The notes under the pieces were generated by a model, which was given only the letters and a program-made list of their open reading frames with translations, was not told the origin of the DNA and searched no databases. Both the position numbers and the translations under genes were made by a program. This document shows positions 48,472 to 57,883 of a stretch of DNA of 64,000 nt, one piece after another (position 1 is the first letter of the stretch; each line of letters starts with the position of its first letter). The DNA lies in NCBI RefSeq assembly GCF_009761395.1, contig NZ_LEKN01000013.1, positions 124,001 to 188,000 on the forward strand, written 5' to 3'. The stretch comes from Ursidibacter maritimus. GTDB taxonomy: Bacteria; Pseudomonadota; Gammaproteobacteria; Enterobacterales; Pasteurellaceae.

Positions 48472-50214
48472 ATGCTACTTCGATTATTTTTACTTGTAAT
48501 GACGCTTGTAATGAGCTTCTCTACCCACGCAAATTTGTTTAACTCAAAGCCCAAATTCTTAGCTGGATCTGACGCTTTCCGTTTTTCTCATCAGATTTCC
48601 ACTGATTCTGTGCAGTTAGAATGGCAAATTGCTGACGGATATTATTTATATAAAAAACAACTCATCATAAATGGTGAAAAAGTGGCACTAGGGGAAATAA
48701 ACTATCCTGAGAGTGAGCAATATAATGATGAATTTTTTGGGCAAGTGGATATTTTTCACCACCAATTAACCGTTAATGTGCCTATTTCACAGCGAGAGCA
48801 AGGGGCAAAACTTAGCGTGGAATATCAAGGTTGTACCAAAGGTTTCTGCTACCCACCAGAAAGCATCATCTTAGCCTTAGATGAACAAGCGGTGAGTTCG
48901 ACACAATCTTTTGCAAAAACCTCAACTATTGCAAAAAATAGCGACAATCCAACCGCTTATGCTGAAGAGCCTCCCAAAGCAGAACAAACTATATTGGCTG
49001 ATAATTTAGCCCAAAATCGCTTTTCAATTTTTTGGTTCTTTGTTTTAGGTTTAGGGCTTGCCTTCACCCCCTGCGTGTTGCCAATGTTGCCACTATTATC
49101 CGCGATTGTGATTGGGCGACAACAACGCCCTAATGGCTGGGTTGCATTTAGCTTGAGTTTGACCTATGTGCAAGGAATGGCTCTAACTTACACCTTACTC
49201 GGTTTAGCCGTTGCCGCCATTGGTTTACCGTTTCAAGTAGCATTACAAAGCCCACCTGTTCTAATTACGCTCTCAATTCTGTTTGTGATATTGGCTTGTT
49301 CAATGTTCGGCTTATTTAGCTTAGAACTACCGCATAGCTGGCAGCAAAAACTCAATCAATTAAGCCAACAGCAACAGGGCGGTTCTTACCCTAGCGTGTT
49401 TGTAATGGGAATGATCGCAGGGTTAGTCGCCTCACCTTGTACATCTGCTCCTCTTTCTGGAGCATTACTCTATGTGGCTCAAAGCGGTGATCTTCTTACT
49501 GGTGGGCTAGCTCTCTATTTACTTGCTTTAGGAATGGGCATTCCACTGGTACTTATCACACTATTTGGCAATAAAATTCTACCGAAATCGGGCGATTGGC
49601 TATTAAAAGTCAAAACTATTTTTGGTTTTGTGATGTTAGCCTTACCCGTTTTTTTACTCTCACGAGTACTCCCGACGGAATTTGAACCCTTGATGTGGTC
49701 TGCATTAGCCATTGCATTTTTTATTTGGCTTAATGAACAATTTAACGTACAGAAATGGTGGAAAAAAGCACTTCGCCTAGTCGTACTCGCCGCATTAGTT
49801 ATCAGTGCAAAACCTTGGGTGGATTTTCTTTGGCAACAACCGACACACACACAAACAACACAGCTCCACTTTACCCGAATTAGCTCGTTGAGTGAGTTAC
49901 AGCAACAAATTAACGCTCATCAAGGTAAAAAAGTGATGTTAGATCTCTATGCTGATTGGTGCGTAGCTTGTAAAGAATTTGAAAAATACACATTTACTGA
50001 TGCCAATGTTCAACAGAAATTAAATCAAATGTTAGTGCTACAAATTGATATGACAAAAAATTCACCGGCTAATGATGAATTGATGAAACATTTCAATATA
50101 TTAGGGCTACCAACTATTCTCTTTTTTGATGAGCAGGGCAATGAGCTGACACAATCAAGGGTAACAGGGTTTATGTCTGCCACAGACTTTTTACACTGGT
50201 TAAATCAGCTATGA
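48472..50214 (+). CDS. dsbD: Thiol:disulfide interchange protein DsbD
   Basis: DsbD carries electrons from cytoplasmic thioredoxin across the inner membrane to keep DsbC, DsbG and cytochrome c maturation proteins reduced. The 580-residue protein has a signal peptide (residues 1-20), an N-terminal domain with the cysteine pair in GCTKGFCYPPES, an eight-helix core with cysteines in FTPCVLPMLPLLS and ASPCTSAPLSG, and a C-terminal thioredoxin domain with DWCVACKEFEKY. All six catalytic cysteines are present. An uptake signal (48885-48893) lies within the linker after the first domain. A short-chain dehydrogenase follows by 22 bases. Confidence 0.95.
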   Translation: MLLRLFLLVMTLVMSFSTHANLFNSKPKFLAGSDAFRFSHQISTDSVQLEWQIADGYYLYKKQLIINGEKVALGEINYPESEQYNDEFFGQVDIFHHQLTVNVPISQREQGAKLSVEYQGCTKGFCYPPESIILALDEQAVSSTQSFAKTSTIAKNSDNPTAYAEEPPKAEQTILADNLAQNRFSIFWFFVLGLGLAFTPCVLPMLPLLSAIVIGRQQRPNGWVAFSLSLTYVQGMALTYTLLGLAVAAIGLPFQVALQSPPVLITLSILFVILACSMFGLFSLELPHSWQQKLNQLSQQQQGGSYPSVFVMGMIAGLVASPCTSAPLSGALLYVAQSGDLLTGGLALYLLALGMGIPLVLITLFGNKILPKSGDWLLKVKTIFGFVMLALPVFLLSRVLPTEFEPLMWSALAIAFFIWLNEQFNVQKWWKKALRLVVLAALVISAKPWVDFLWQQPTHTQTTQLHFTRISSLSELQQQINAHQGKKVMLDLYADWCVACKEFEKYTFTDANVQQKLNQMLVLQIDMTKNSPANDELMKHFNILGLPTILFFDEQGNELTQSRVTGFMSATDFLHWLNQL

Positions 50215-50236
50215 TCATTTTGAATTAGGATACACA

Positions 50237-51058
50237 ATGCAAACTATTCTTATCACAGGCTGTTCATCTGGAATTGGCTATGCTACCGCCCACTATTTAA
50301 AAGAAAAAGGCTGGCGAGTGATTGCAAGCTGCCGACAAGCAGAAGATGTGCAACGTTTACAATTTGAAGGCTTTGAATGCTTACAGCTTGATGTAACAAA
50401 TTCTCAGCAAATCCAACAAGCCTTTGAATATATTCAAACAAGCGGTGGGTTAGATGCCGTTTTTTGCAATGCTGGGTTTGGACAACCTGGTACGGTAGAA
50501 GATATTCCTCGTGATGCCCTGCGTGAAATTTTTGAAACCAACGTATTTGGTTGCTGGGAAGTGACAAACTATGCAATGAAAATTTTCCGTAAACAAAATT
50601 ACGGGCGGATTTTAATCAACAGTAGTATTTTGGGTTTTGCTGGAATGCACTTTCGTGGTGCTTATAACAGCACAAAGTTTGCTTTAGAAGGAATGGCAGA
50701 TACGCTCCGCCACGAACTACACGGTTCAAACATTTATGTGAGCCTGATTGAACCAGGCCCAATCCAAAGCAAATTTAGACCTAATGCGGTGATTAAATTA
50801 CATCAATATATTGATATGGAAAACTCTTTTCATCGCCAAGCCTATCAGCAACAATTAGCTAGACTAAACACCAAAGGCAACGCCAACCCATTTACCTTGC
50901 CTTCAACTGCCTGTGCTATCGCTTGTTATCGAGCACTTTCAGCTAAAAAACCTAAAGCTCGCTATCAAGTAACCTTTCCAACAAAACTATTTTGGTGGCT
51001 TAGACGTATTTTACCTACACCACTTTATGATTTTTGTTGTAGAAAAGGTGGGGGATAA
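50237..51058 (+). CDS. Short-chain dehydrogenase/reductase (YbbO-like)
   Basis: The 273-residue protein is a classical SDR: the cofactor motif TGCSSGIGYATA near residues 8-19, NAGFG near 79-83, the catalytic serine in INSSILG, and Y-x-x-x-K as YNSTK near residue 154. The PGPIQSKF loop and the long C-terminal extension with PKARYQVTFPTKLFWWLRRILP are like the YbbO NADP-dependent aldehyde reductases. The natural substrate is unknown. It starts 22 bases after dsbD, converging on priA. Confidence 0.88.
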   Translation: MQTILITGCSSGIGYATAHYLKEKGWRVIASCRQAEDVQRLQFEGFECLQLDVTNSQQIQQAFEYIQTSGGLDAVFCNAGFGQPGTVEDIPRDALREIFETNVFGCWEVTNYAMKIFRKQNYGRILINSSILGFAGMHFRGAYNSTKFALEGMADTLRHELHGSNIYVSLIEPGPIQSKFRPNAVIKLHQYIDMENSFHRQAYQQQLARLNTKGNANPFTLPSTACAIACYRALSAKKPKARYQVTFPTKLFWWLRRILPTPLYDFCCRKGGG

Positions 51059-51068
51059 GTTTATTTAC

Positions 51069-53279
51069 TTACCCCAAATCCTGCGGATCAATATCTACGC
51101 TTAAGCGAATATCATTGCGTAGGAATTGTTCTCTAACTATATCGAATTGGTTTAATAGCTGTTGGATCAATCCTCTTTCTGCGTGCTGAATAATCAGTTG
51201 CCAACGAAAATGCCCTGCTTTTTTTGCCATTGGAGCATTTATTGGGCCTAATAGCTGAAAGCCTTGCCATTGGGGTGTGGTGATAATTTGCTGTAAACAA
51301 GCGGTGAGTTCTTGCAAAAAATTTACCACTTTCTCATTATCTCGCCCTGTGGCTCGGAAAAGTACCTGTGCCGAAAATGGCGGTAATCCCATTAGTTTTC
51401 GCATTGATAGTGCTTGTTCTGCAAAACTTAAATAACCTTCCGTTAATAAACTTTTGAGTAATGGGTGATCAGGATAATGAGTTTGTAACACAACTTCGCC
51501 CTGTTTTTCTGCTCTTCCTGCTCGCCCTGCGACTTGAATATAAAGCTGGGCTAAACGTTCTTCTGCACGAAAATCAGTTGAAAATAGGCTACTGTCCACA
51601 TTCACAATCGCCACAAGGGTAACATTAGGGAAATGATGCCCTTTGGCTAACATTTGTGTGCCGATTAAAATTTGGCTTTTACCCGATTGAATTTCAGCAA
51701 GATGTTGCTCTAACGAACCTTTACGAGCAGTGCTGTCGCCATCAATTCGAGTGATATTAAATTGTGGAAAATGTTGGCTTAAAGTCTGCTCTAGCTGTTC
51801 TGTCCCAATACCCGTAGTAATTAAATGCGTTGAGCCACAATGGCCACATTGACGGGGAATAATGTGCTGAGAGGCACAATGATGACAACGCAATACTCGA
51901 CTTTTTTGATGATAAGTATAGGGTTTCTCGCACGCTTCACATTGGCAGATCCAACCACACTCGTGGCATAATAACACTGGGGCAAAACCACGCCGATTGA
52001 GAAAAAGCATTACTTGGTTGCCTTTCTCAAGATGGCTTTTCATCATTGCAAGTAAACGCTCTGATAGTCCAGCATAAATCCGTTGTGTTTTTAGATCGAT
52101 AACCTGTTGGCGAGAAAATTGTGCATTACCTGCCCGGGCATTAAGTTGTAATTCGATAAATTTGCCATTTTTACCATTTTGCAAACTTTCTAAACTTGGC
52201 GTTGCTGTCCCTAAAATAATTGGGATTCCTTTATGCTTTGCGCGCCATATTGCAAGATCTCGGGCGTGATAACGCCAACCATCTTGCTGTTTAAAAGAAC
52301 TATCGTGTTCTTCATCAATAATAATTAAACCAAGCCGATCAAACTGCGTAAATAAAGCAGAACGGGTGCCGATCACAATCGCACTTTCACCATTTTTTGC
52401 TCGTAACCAAGCATTTAAACGTTGGCTATCGTTCAAATTAGAATGTAGCACATCAATTTCAACATTAAATCTTGCCTGAAAACGTTGTATCGTCTGCGGA
52501 GTTAAACCGATTTCTGGAACTAACACGAGTACCTGTTCCCCCCTTTTTAGTACTTCATCGATCACTTGCAGATAGACTTCCGTTTTGCCAGAACCTGTTA
52601 CACCATTGAGCAAAAACGCACCATATCCTTGATGAAAATGCAAACGGCTTACAATCAATGATTGCTGTTTATTGAGTACCAAACGATTTTGTTGATTACA
52701 AATAGGTTTATCCGCTAATCGTTGTTGCCACGATTGAGCGATAAATGGTACATCAACCTTTTCGAGTAGCCCTTTATCCATTAACGCTTTCCAAGCTGTT
52801 GGGCTACAAGCTGTCGGTTTCTCAAAAACTTTTGCAAGCTGTACCAACTCCGCTAATAAGGCTTGCTGTTTCTTTGCACGAATTAGCACCCCATTGGCTA
52901 ACGCATTATGCCCTTGTTCCGTCACTGAAAAATAATCGCAAGTGGTGCGCTCGGTGCTATCCCCTTGCCGTAACTTAATCGGCAATGCACTTTGTAGAAC
53001 CTCGCCCAATGGAGCGTGATAGTAATTAGCCGCCCAAGTCAATAACGACCAAATTTCATTATCAAAGAGTGATTGAGTATCTAATACTTCAATAACAGGC
53101 TTGAGTTTGTGAGTAGGAACTTCAGTTTCTGTTGGGAAATCAACTACTATGCCTAATTTACGTTGATTACCAAATGGTACAATAACTCTTGCCCCTTTAA
53201 CCACCAAGCACTCTTCAGGCAAAAGATAATCAAAATAACGAGCCAACGGCACAGGCAAAGCAACTCGAATTAATTTCAT
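51069..53279 (-). CDS. priA: Primosomal replication protein PriA
   Basis: PriA restarts collapsed replication forks. The 736-residue SF2 helicase has the N-terminal 3'-DNA-binding domain (MKLIRVALPVPLARYFDYLLP), Walker A NGVTGSGKTEVYLQ near residue 226, the DEEH box IIDEEHDSSFKQQDG, eight zinc-binding cysteines between CHECGWICQCEACEKPY and CGHCGS, and the C-terminal helicase motifs including GRAGRAEKQGEV. It lies three bases after the second EamA gene, so the three genes are probably cotranscribed. Confidence 0.96.
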   Translation of the reverse strand: MKLIRVALPVPLARYFDYLLPEECLVVKGARVIVPFGNQRKLGIVVDFPTETEVPTHKLKPVIEVLDTQSLFDNEIWSLLTWAANYYHAPLGEVLQSALPIKLRQGDSTERTTCDYFSVTEQGHNALANGVLIRAKKQQALLAELVQLAKVFEKPTACSPTAWKALMDKGLLEKVDVPFIAQSWQQRLADKPICNQQNRLVLNKQQSLIVSRLHFHQGYGAFLLNGVTGSGKTEVYLQVIDEVLKRGEQVLVLVPEIGLTPQTIQRFQARFNVEIDVLHSNLNDSQRLNAWLRAKNGESAIVIGTRSALFTQFDRLGLIIIDEEHDSSFKQQDGWRYHARDLAIWRAKHKGIPIILGTATPSLESLQNGKNGKFIELQLNARAGNAQFSRQQVIDLKTQRIYAGLSERLLAMMKSHLEKGNQVMLFLNRRGFAPVLLCHECGWICQCEACEKPYTYHQKSRVLRCHHCASQHIIPRQCGHCGSTHLITTGIGTEQLEQTLSQHFPQFNITRIDGDSTARKGSLEQHLAEIQSGKSQILIGTQMLAKGHHFPNVTLVAIVNVDSSLFSTDFRAEERLAQLYIQVAGRAGRAEKQGEVVLQTHYPDHPLLKSLLTEGYLSFAEQALSMRKLMGLPPFSAQVLFRATGRDNEKVVNFLQELTACLQQIITTPQWQGFQLLGPINAPMAKKAGHFRWQLIIQHAERGLIQQLLNQFDIVREQFLRNDIRLSVDIDPQDLG

Positions 53280-53282
53280 AAA

Positions 53283-54146
53283 TTAGGTACTTTTTCGGAA
53301 ACTATCAAAGGTTAAGCAGAAAATAGAACACGCAAGGCAAAACATTAAGAAATAAGATTGTGAACTTAGCACTTCGCCAATCGCAAGAGAAATCAGTAGC
53401 ATAATAAAGGGTTCAGCGTAGCCAATTAAACCAAGTACATTCATTGGCAATAAATTACTTGAACCTAAAAAGAGAATGAAAGCCGCTCCATTTACTAAAC
53501 CGAATAATGCTAGGTAATAATAAAGTGATGCATTTTGGCTAAGAATCGCATCCATATTGATTTGACTGATGTAATAGAGAGCAACAGGCAAGCAGAGTAA
53601 TAGTTCCACCAAAAAAGTAGCAAGAGTGTTAATATGAAAATAGCGGCGTAGCATAATATAGAGTGGGTAACCAAATCCTGCAACAAAAGTTGCCCACGAA
53701 ATTTCCGCAGAAAAACCGATATTGGCCACCACCCCCACTAAAGCAAAGAGAAAAGATGCCCATTTTAATCGGGTGAATTGTTCTTTAAATACGATTTTTC
53801 CTAATACTACGGTTACAAGCGGAAGGAGCAGATAACCAATGGATACTTGTAGGGCTTGTCCATTATTCGGTGCCCAAAGAAACAGCCATAACTGTACGCC
53901 TGTGTTAAACGCAAGAAGGAACACTACTAAGACAAGCGGTGGCTTTTTACGGATTTTTTGCAAGAGATCGTAGAATAAGTGTTGTTGCTTAAATAAGAAA
54001 ATGGCAAGAAGAATAAACGGAATAAGCACCACAATGCGAAATCCGAACATAGCCATATCACTTAATGGGCGTAATAAAATGGCAAAATAGTAGCCTACTC
54101 CAAATAAAATATTGCCCGTTAAGGCAAATACAATCCCTTTTAGCAT
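53283..54146 (-). CDS. EamA/RarD-type drug/metabolite transporter, second copy
   Basis: This 287-residue protein has ten hydrophobic segments in two EamA repeats. Family blocks include FALTGNILFGVGYYFAILLRPLSDMAMFGFRI, LFLWAPNNGQALQVSIGYLLLPLVTVVLGK and NVLGLIGYAEPFIMLLISLAIGE, which resemble RarD-like permeases. It is a clear paralogue of the gene just upstream, sharing nearly every block. Substrate is unknown. It ends three bases before priA. Confidence 0.85.
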   Translation of the reverse strand: MLKGIVFALTGNILFGVGYYFAILLRPLSDMAMFGFRIVVLIPFILLAIFLFKQQHLFYDLLQKIRKKPPLVLVVFLLAFNTGVQLWLFLWAPNNGQALQVSIGYLLLPLVTVVLGKIVFKEQFTRLKWASFLFALVGVVANIGFSAEISWATFVAGFGYPLYIMLRRYFHINTLATFLVELLLCLPVALYYISQINMDAILSQNASLYYYLALFGLVNGAAFILFLGSSNLLPMNVLGLIGYAEPFIMLLISLAIGEVLSSQSYFLMFCLACSIFCLTFDSFRKST

Positions 54147-54154
54147 CCATCCCC

Positions 54155-55060
54155 CTATTCGATTGCGTTATATTTAGCGCTTTTTATGCGTTTACGTTTG
54201 CGTAACACCAATATACCGTCCAACATTAAACACAAAATAGCAATGCCTAAACAGATTAAGAGTAAATAAGCATCTGGGTTTAATGTTTCACCGATAACAA
54301 ATGAGATAAACAACATCGCACAAGGTTCGATATAACCAAGTAAACCTAATACATTAAAAGGAATTAGGGTGCTGGCTAAGGTATAAGAAATGAGGGCGAC
54401 ACCACTCATTAAACCAAGTAAAAGTAGGTAAAAATAGATATTCGGGTTCTGCTGTTGAATCACTGGCATATCAACTTGGCTGATAAAATAAAGTGCTATC
54501 GGGAGTAGTAAAGCAATTTCAATCACAAAACTGTAGATATGGCTAATGTTGAATTTCTTACGCACCATAAAATAAGCAGGATATCCTGTGGCAACTAAAG
54601 CGCTTGCCCACGACAATTTACCAGCTAAAAGAATGTTGCTAAGCACGCCAATAAAAGCAAAGAAAATCGCCAACCATTTGCAAAATGAGAGATGCTCTTT
54701 ATATAGCAGTTTGCCTACTGCGACCATTGCTATCGGCATTAGTAGGTAGCCTATTGATACATCAATGGCTTTGCCGCTATTCGGTGCCCATAAAAAGAGC
54801 CACATCTGAATACCAACAAGTGCTGATGATAGACAGAGAATAAAAATCAATTTAGGGTTTTGTTTGATCTGTTTTAGAAAGTCAATAAAGGCTTTTTGTT
54901 GCTTTAATAAAATAACTGCAAGAAATAAAAACGGGAGTGTAACTAACATTCTAAACCCGAATACATCTTCACCTGCTAATGGACGCAAAAATGTGGCGAG
55001 ATAATACAGCCCACCAAATAAGATAGATGCCAATAAAGAACAGAAAATACCTTTGATCAT
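54155..55060 (-). CDS. EamA/RarD-type drug/metabolite transporter, first copy
   Basis: The 301-residue protein has ten hydrophobic segments, with SILFGGLYYLATFLRPLAGEDVFGFRMLVTLP, LFLWAPNSGKAIDVSIGYLLMPIAMVAVGKLLYKEH and FNVLGLLGYIEPCAMLFISFVIGE. It forms a tandem pair with the next gene, eight bases away, and ends in a basic tail (VLRKRKRIKSAKYNAIE). The two may act separately on different metabolites; nothing in the sequence fixes the substrate. Confidence 0.85.
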   Translation of the reverse strand: MIKGIFCSLLASILFGGLYYLATFLRPLAGEDVFGFRMLVTLPFLFLAVILLKQQKAFIDFLKQIKQNPKLIFILCLSSALVGIQMWLFLWAPNSGKAIDVSIGYLLMPIAMVAVGKLLYKEHLSFCKWLAIFFAFIGVLSNILLAGKLSWASALVATGYPAYFMVRKKFNISHIYSFVIEIALLLPIALYFISQVDMPVIQQQNPNIYFYLLLLGLMSGVALISYTLASTLIPFNVLGLLGYIEPCAMLFISFVIGETLNPDAYLLLICLGIAILCLMLDGILVLRKRKRIKSAKYNAIE

Positions 55061-55161
55061 TTTGAGCCTTGTTAGTTATATTGTTATTGTAATATTGCTT
55101 ATTTCAAATCGCGTCTAACCCCTCTTTTTTAAAGAGGGGAATTTTTTGACAGAGGCAGAGA

Positions 55162-56379
55162 TTAATCTTGACGGTATTTTTGTAAAAATTTGCCTAAACG
55201 TGTAATAGCTTCTTCTAGCTGATGAACATAAGGTAAGGTTACAACGCGGAAGTGGTCTGGTTTATGCCAGTTAAATCCTGAGCCTTGCACGAGTAATACA
55301 CGTTCTTGTTGTAAGAGATCAAAGACAAATTTTTGGTCGTCTTTAATCGAATACATTTCAGTATCAATTTTCGGGAACATATACATTGCCCCTTTTGGTT
55401 TCACACAGCTAATTCCTGGAATTTGTGTTAATAGCTCGTGAGCTTTATTACGTTGCTCTAGTAAACGCCCACCCGGTAAAATAAATTCATTGATACTTTG
55501 ATAACCACCCAATGCGGTTTGAATAGCGTGTTGCATCGGTGTATTTGCACATAAACGCATTGACGCTAACATATCTAAGCCTTCAATAAAGCCTTTAGCT
55601 TGCTGTTTTGGCCCATTTAATACCATCCAACCTTGGCGGAAACCAGCAACACGATACGCTTTTGATAAACCATTATAGGTTACCGTTAAAAGATCAGGTG
55701 CAAGTGAGGCAATGTGATGATGTACAGCACCATCATAGAGAATTTTTTCGTAAATCTCATCAGCAAAAATAATTAAATTATGCTGACGAGCTAATTCCAC
55801 GATGTCTAATAAAATTTGGCGACTATATACTGCACCCGTTGGGTTATTTGGATTAATGACTAAAATCGCTTTGGTGTTTGGAGTAATTTTAGCCTTAATA
55901 TCTTCAATATCAGGGAACCACTCATTTTCTTCATCACACAGGTAATGTACCGCTTTCCCACCAGCAAGAGTCGCTGCCGCAGTCCAAAGTGGATAGTCTG
56001 GCATTGGAATCAGAATTTCATCGCCATCATTTAATAATGCTTGCATTGACATTGTAATCAACTCTGATACACCATTACCGATGTAAACATCATTGACATC
56101 AATATCCAATAAACCTTTTAATTGGTAGTATTGCACAATCGCTTTGCGGGCAGAATAAAGCCCTTTGGAATCACAATAGCCTTGTGCGGTTGGTAAGTTA
56201 CGAATTACATCGACTAAAATTTCTGCAGGTGCATCAAACCCAAAAGGAGCTGGATTGCCGATGTTTAATTTTAAAATTTTATGCCCTTCTTCTTCCAAGC
56301 GAAGCGCTTCTTTATGTACAGGCCCACGAATATCATAACGAACGTGAGTTAATTTATCGGTTTTTGGAAAACGTTCCAT
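55162..56379 (-). CDS. alaA: Alanine-synthesizing aminotransferase AlaA
   Basis: AlaA makes alanine from pyruvate and glutamate. The 405-residue class I aminotransferase has the AlaA opening LTHVRYDIRGPVHKEALRLEEEGHKILKLNIGNPAPFGFDAP, the PLP region INPNNPTGAVYSRQ, and the PLP lysine in YNGLSKAYRVAGFRQGW near residue 240. The Arg near the C terminus in HFRVVTLP binds the substrate carboxylate. It is divergent from menF, an arrangement also known from Haemophilus. Confidence 0.93.
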   Translation of the reverse strand: MERFPKTDKLTHVRYDIRGPVHKEALRLEEEGHKILKLNIGNPAPFGFDAPAEILVDVIRNLPTAQGYCDSKGLYSARKAIVQYYQLKGLLDIDVNDVYIGNGVSELITMSMQALLNDGDEILIPMPDYPLWTAAATLAGGKAVHYLCDEENEWFPDIEDIKAKITPNTKAILVINPNNPTGAVYSRQILLDIVELARQHNLIIFADEIYEKILYDGAVHHHIASLAPDLLTVTYNGLSKAYRVAGFRQGWMVLNGPKQQAKGFIEGLDMLASMRLCANTPMQHAIQTALGGYQSINEFILPGGRLLEQRNKAHELLTQIPGISCVKPKGAMYMFPKIDTEMYSIKDDQKFVFDLLQQERVLLVQGSGFNWHKPDHFRVVTLPYVHQLEEAITRLGKFLQKYRQD

Positions 56380-56517
56380 TGAGATTACCCTAAGATTAAA
56401 ATAAATGTATGAAAAACGCTTAACTCTACTCCGATTTGCTAGGAAAAAAAAGGGGAAATACGCTAAAATGTCTTTCTTTTTTCAAACAAGCGGTGAGATT
56501 TCACTACAAATTTGCCA

Positions 56518-57825
56518 ATGTCTATTTTTACCGAATTAAAACAAAGGTTTATTACTCTACTTTCACAGCCTAATGTTCGTCAATTTAATTGTTTATCCGA
56601 CCATTTAGATTGGATAAAAATTGAAATTATTGTTGAGCAGTTAGAATCTGTGCAAGATAGCCTTTGGTTGCATTGGTTAAAGCAGCAACCTACTTTTCCA
56701 CATTTTTTCTGGCAAAACCGTTCTAATAACCTCTTATTAGCGGCTATTGGTGCGGTGAAAACCTTTTCACACTTGGAATGTGCAGAACAGTTTTCTCAGC
56801 AGCTTGGCATAAAATTAGTCGGTGGGCTGAAATTTGAAGGCGAATGTCAATTTATATTGCCTCGTCTTTGTATTGAAAAAAATTTGCAGAAACTGACCGC
56901 TTGTTTATACCTAAACAAGCAAAATCTTGCTGAAGAAATTCAGACTTGTTTAGCTTTACTGGCTAATATAGATAAAGTGGCTGATGAAACAACTGCAAAA
57001 CCACAAATTATTACAACCAATGCTGTCAATGATTTTGACGTTTGGCAAAATAATATTCAACAAGCCATTGATAAAATTAAGCAGCAAGAATTTCGTAAAG
57101 TAGTACTCGCTAATGCGACCACTTTTATTTTCAATCAGCCGTTATCCGCTTATGATTTATTGGCGATTAGCCAGCGTAAAAACTTGGGTTGCTACCATTT
57201 TTTATGGTCGGAACAACCATCTCAAGCCTTTATTGGCTCAAGCCCTGAACGTTTATATAAAAGAGAAGCTTTGCAGCTGAGAACTGAAGCACTTGCTGGA
57301 ACTGCGACCGTTACAAGTGATGTAGAACAAACCGACAGAAATCGTCTTTGGCTATTAAGCGATCAAAAAAATATTTATGAAAATCAGTTGGTGGTTGATG
57401 ATATTTGTGAACATCTGGAAGATTGTGTAACACAAATCAATGTGAATAGTGCTGAAATAAAGCGGTTACATAACGTGCAACATTTACGCCGTAAAATCCA
57501 AGCAACGTTAAAAGATCAGGTTTCTGATGCGGATTGCCTAACGCGTATTCAACCAACAGCCGCCGTTGCAGGCTTACCACGCTTGCCTGCTACACAGTTT
57601 ATTGCTAAACAAGAAGGATTTGAACGAGGTTGGTATGCTGGAACCTTTGGCTACATCAGCCCACAATCTGCGGAGTTTTGCGTTAATCTCCGCTCCGCTA
57701 AAATTCAGCAAAATCAAATTACGCTCTATGCAGGCGCTGGGATTGTCGAAGCTTCTGATCCTGAAACAGAATGGCAAGAGATAGAGCGCAAAGCCTTAGC
57801 AATGGCGGGATTATTTGTTGCATAA
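56518..57825 (+). CDS. menF: Isochorismate synthase MenF
   Basis: MenF converts chorismate to isochorismate, the first step of menaquinone synthesis. The 435-residue protein has a variable N-terminal half and the chorismate-utilising core with FRKVVLANATT, SSPERLY, TEALAGTA, VQHLRRKIQATL, PTAAVAGLPR, GWYAGTFGYIS and the C-terminal GAGIVEASDPETEWQEIERK, which includes the Mg-binding glutamate. I prefer ATG 56518 (MSIFTELKQR); a TTG two codons earlier is possible. Neither has a good ribosome site, and an uptake signal fills the leader. No menD or other men gene follows; it converges on dppF. Confidence 0.9.
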   Translation: MSIFTELKQRFITLLSQPNVRQFNCLSDHLDWIKIEIIVEQLESVQDSLWLHWLKQQPTFPHFFWQNRSNNLLLAAIGAVKTFSHLECAEQFSQQLGIKLVGGLKFEGECQFILPRLCIEKNLQKLTACLYLNKQNLAEEIQTCLALLANIDKVADETTAKPQIITTNAVNDFDVWQNNIQQAIDKIKQQEFRKVVLANATTFIFNQPLSAYDLLAISQRKNLGCYHFLWSEQPSQAFIGSSPERLYKREALQLRTEALAGTATVTSDVEQTDRNRLWLLSDQKNIYENQLVVDDICEHLEDCVTQINVNSAEIKRLHNVQHLRRKIQATLKDQVSDADCLTRIQPTAAVAGLPRLPATQFIAKQEGFERGWYAGTFGYISPQSAEFCVNLRSAKIQQNQITLYAGAGIVEASDPETEWQEIERKALAMAGLFVA

Positions 57826-57858
57826 GTTGGTAAGATATCCATTTATAGCTTACCAACT
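57825..57858. terminator. Convergent terminator between menF and dppF
   Basis: AGTTGGTAAG (57825-57834) and CTTACCAACT (57849-57858) pair perfectly (10 bp). The right arm is followed by CATTATTCTT. It begins at the last base of the menF stop and lies 25 bases from the dppF stop. Confidence 0.75.
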
Positions 57859-57883
57859 CATTATTCTTAATCTCTCCTATAAC

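Noticed and set aside
49840-49865. ACACACAC dinucleotide run in dsbD as a phase-variable repeat
   Set aside because: The run is short and interrupted, and lies in an ordinary linker of an intact gene.
50283-50576. 97-codon ORF antisense to the short-chain dehydrogenase
   Set aside because: It is a shadow of a well-supported gene, without start signal or recognisable protein features.
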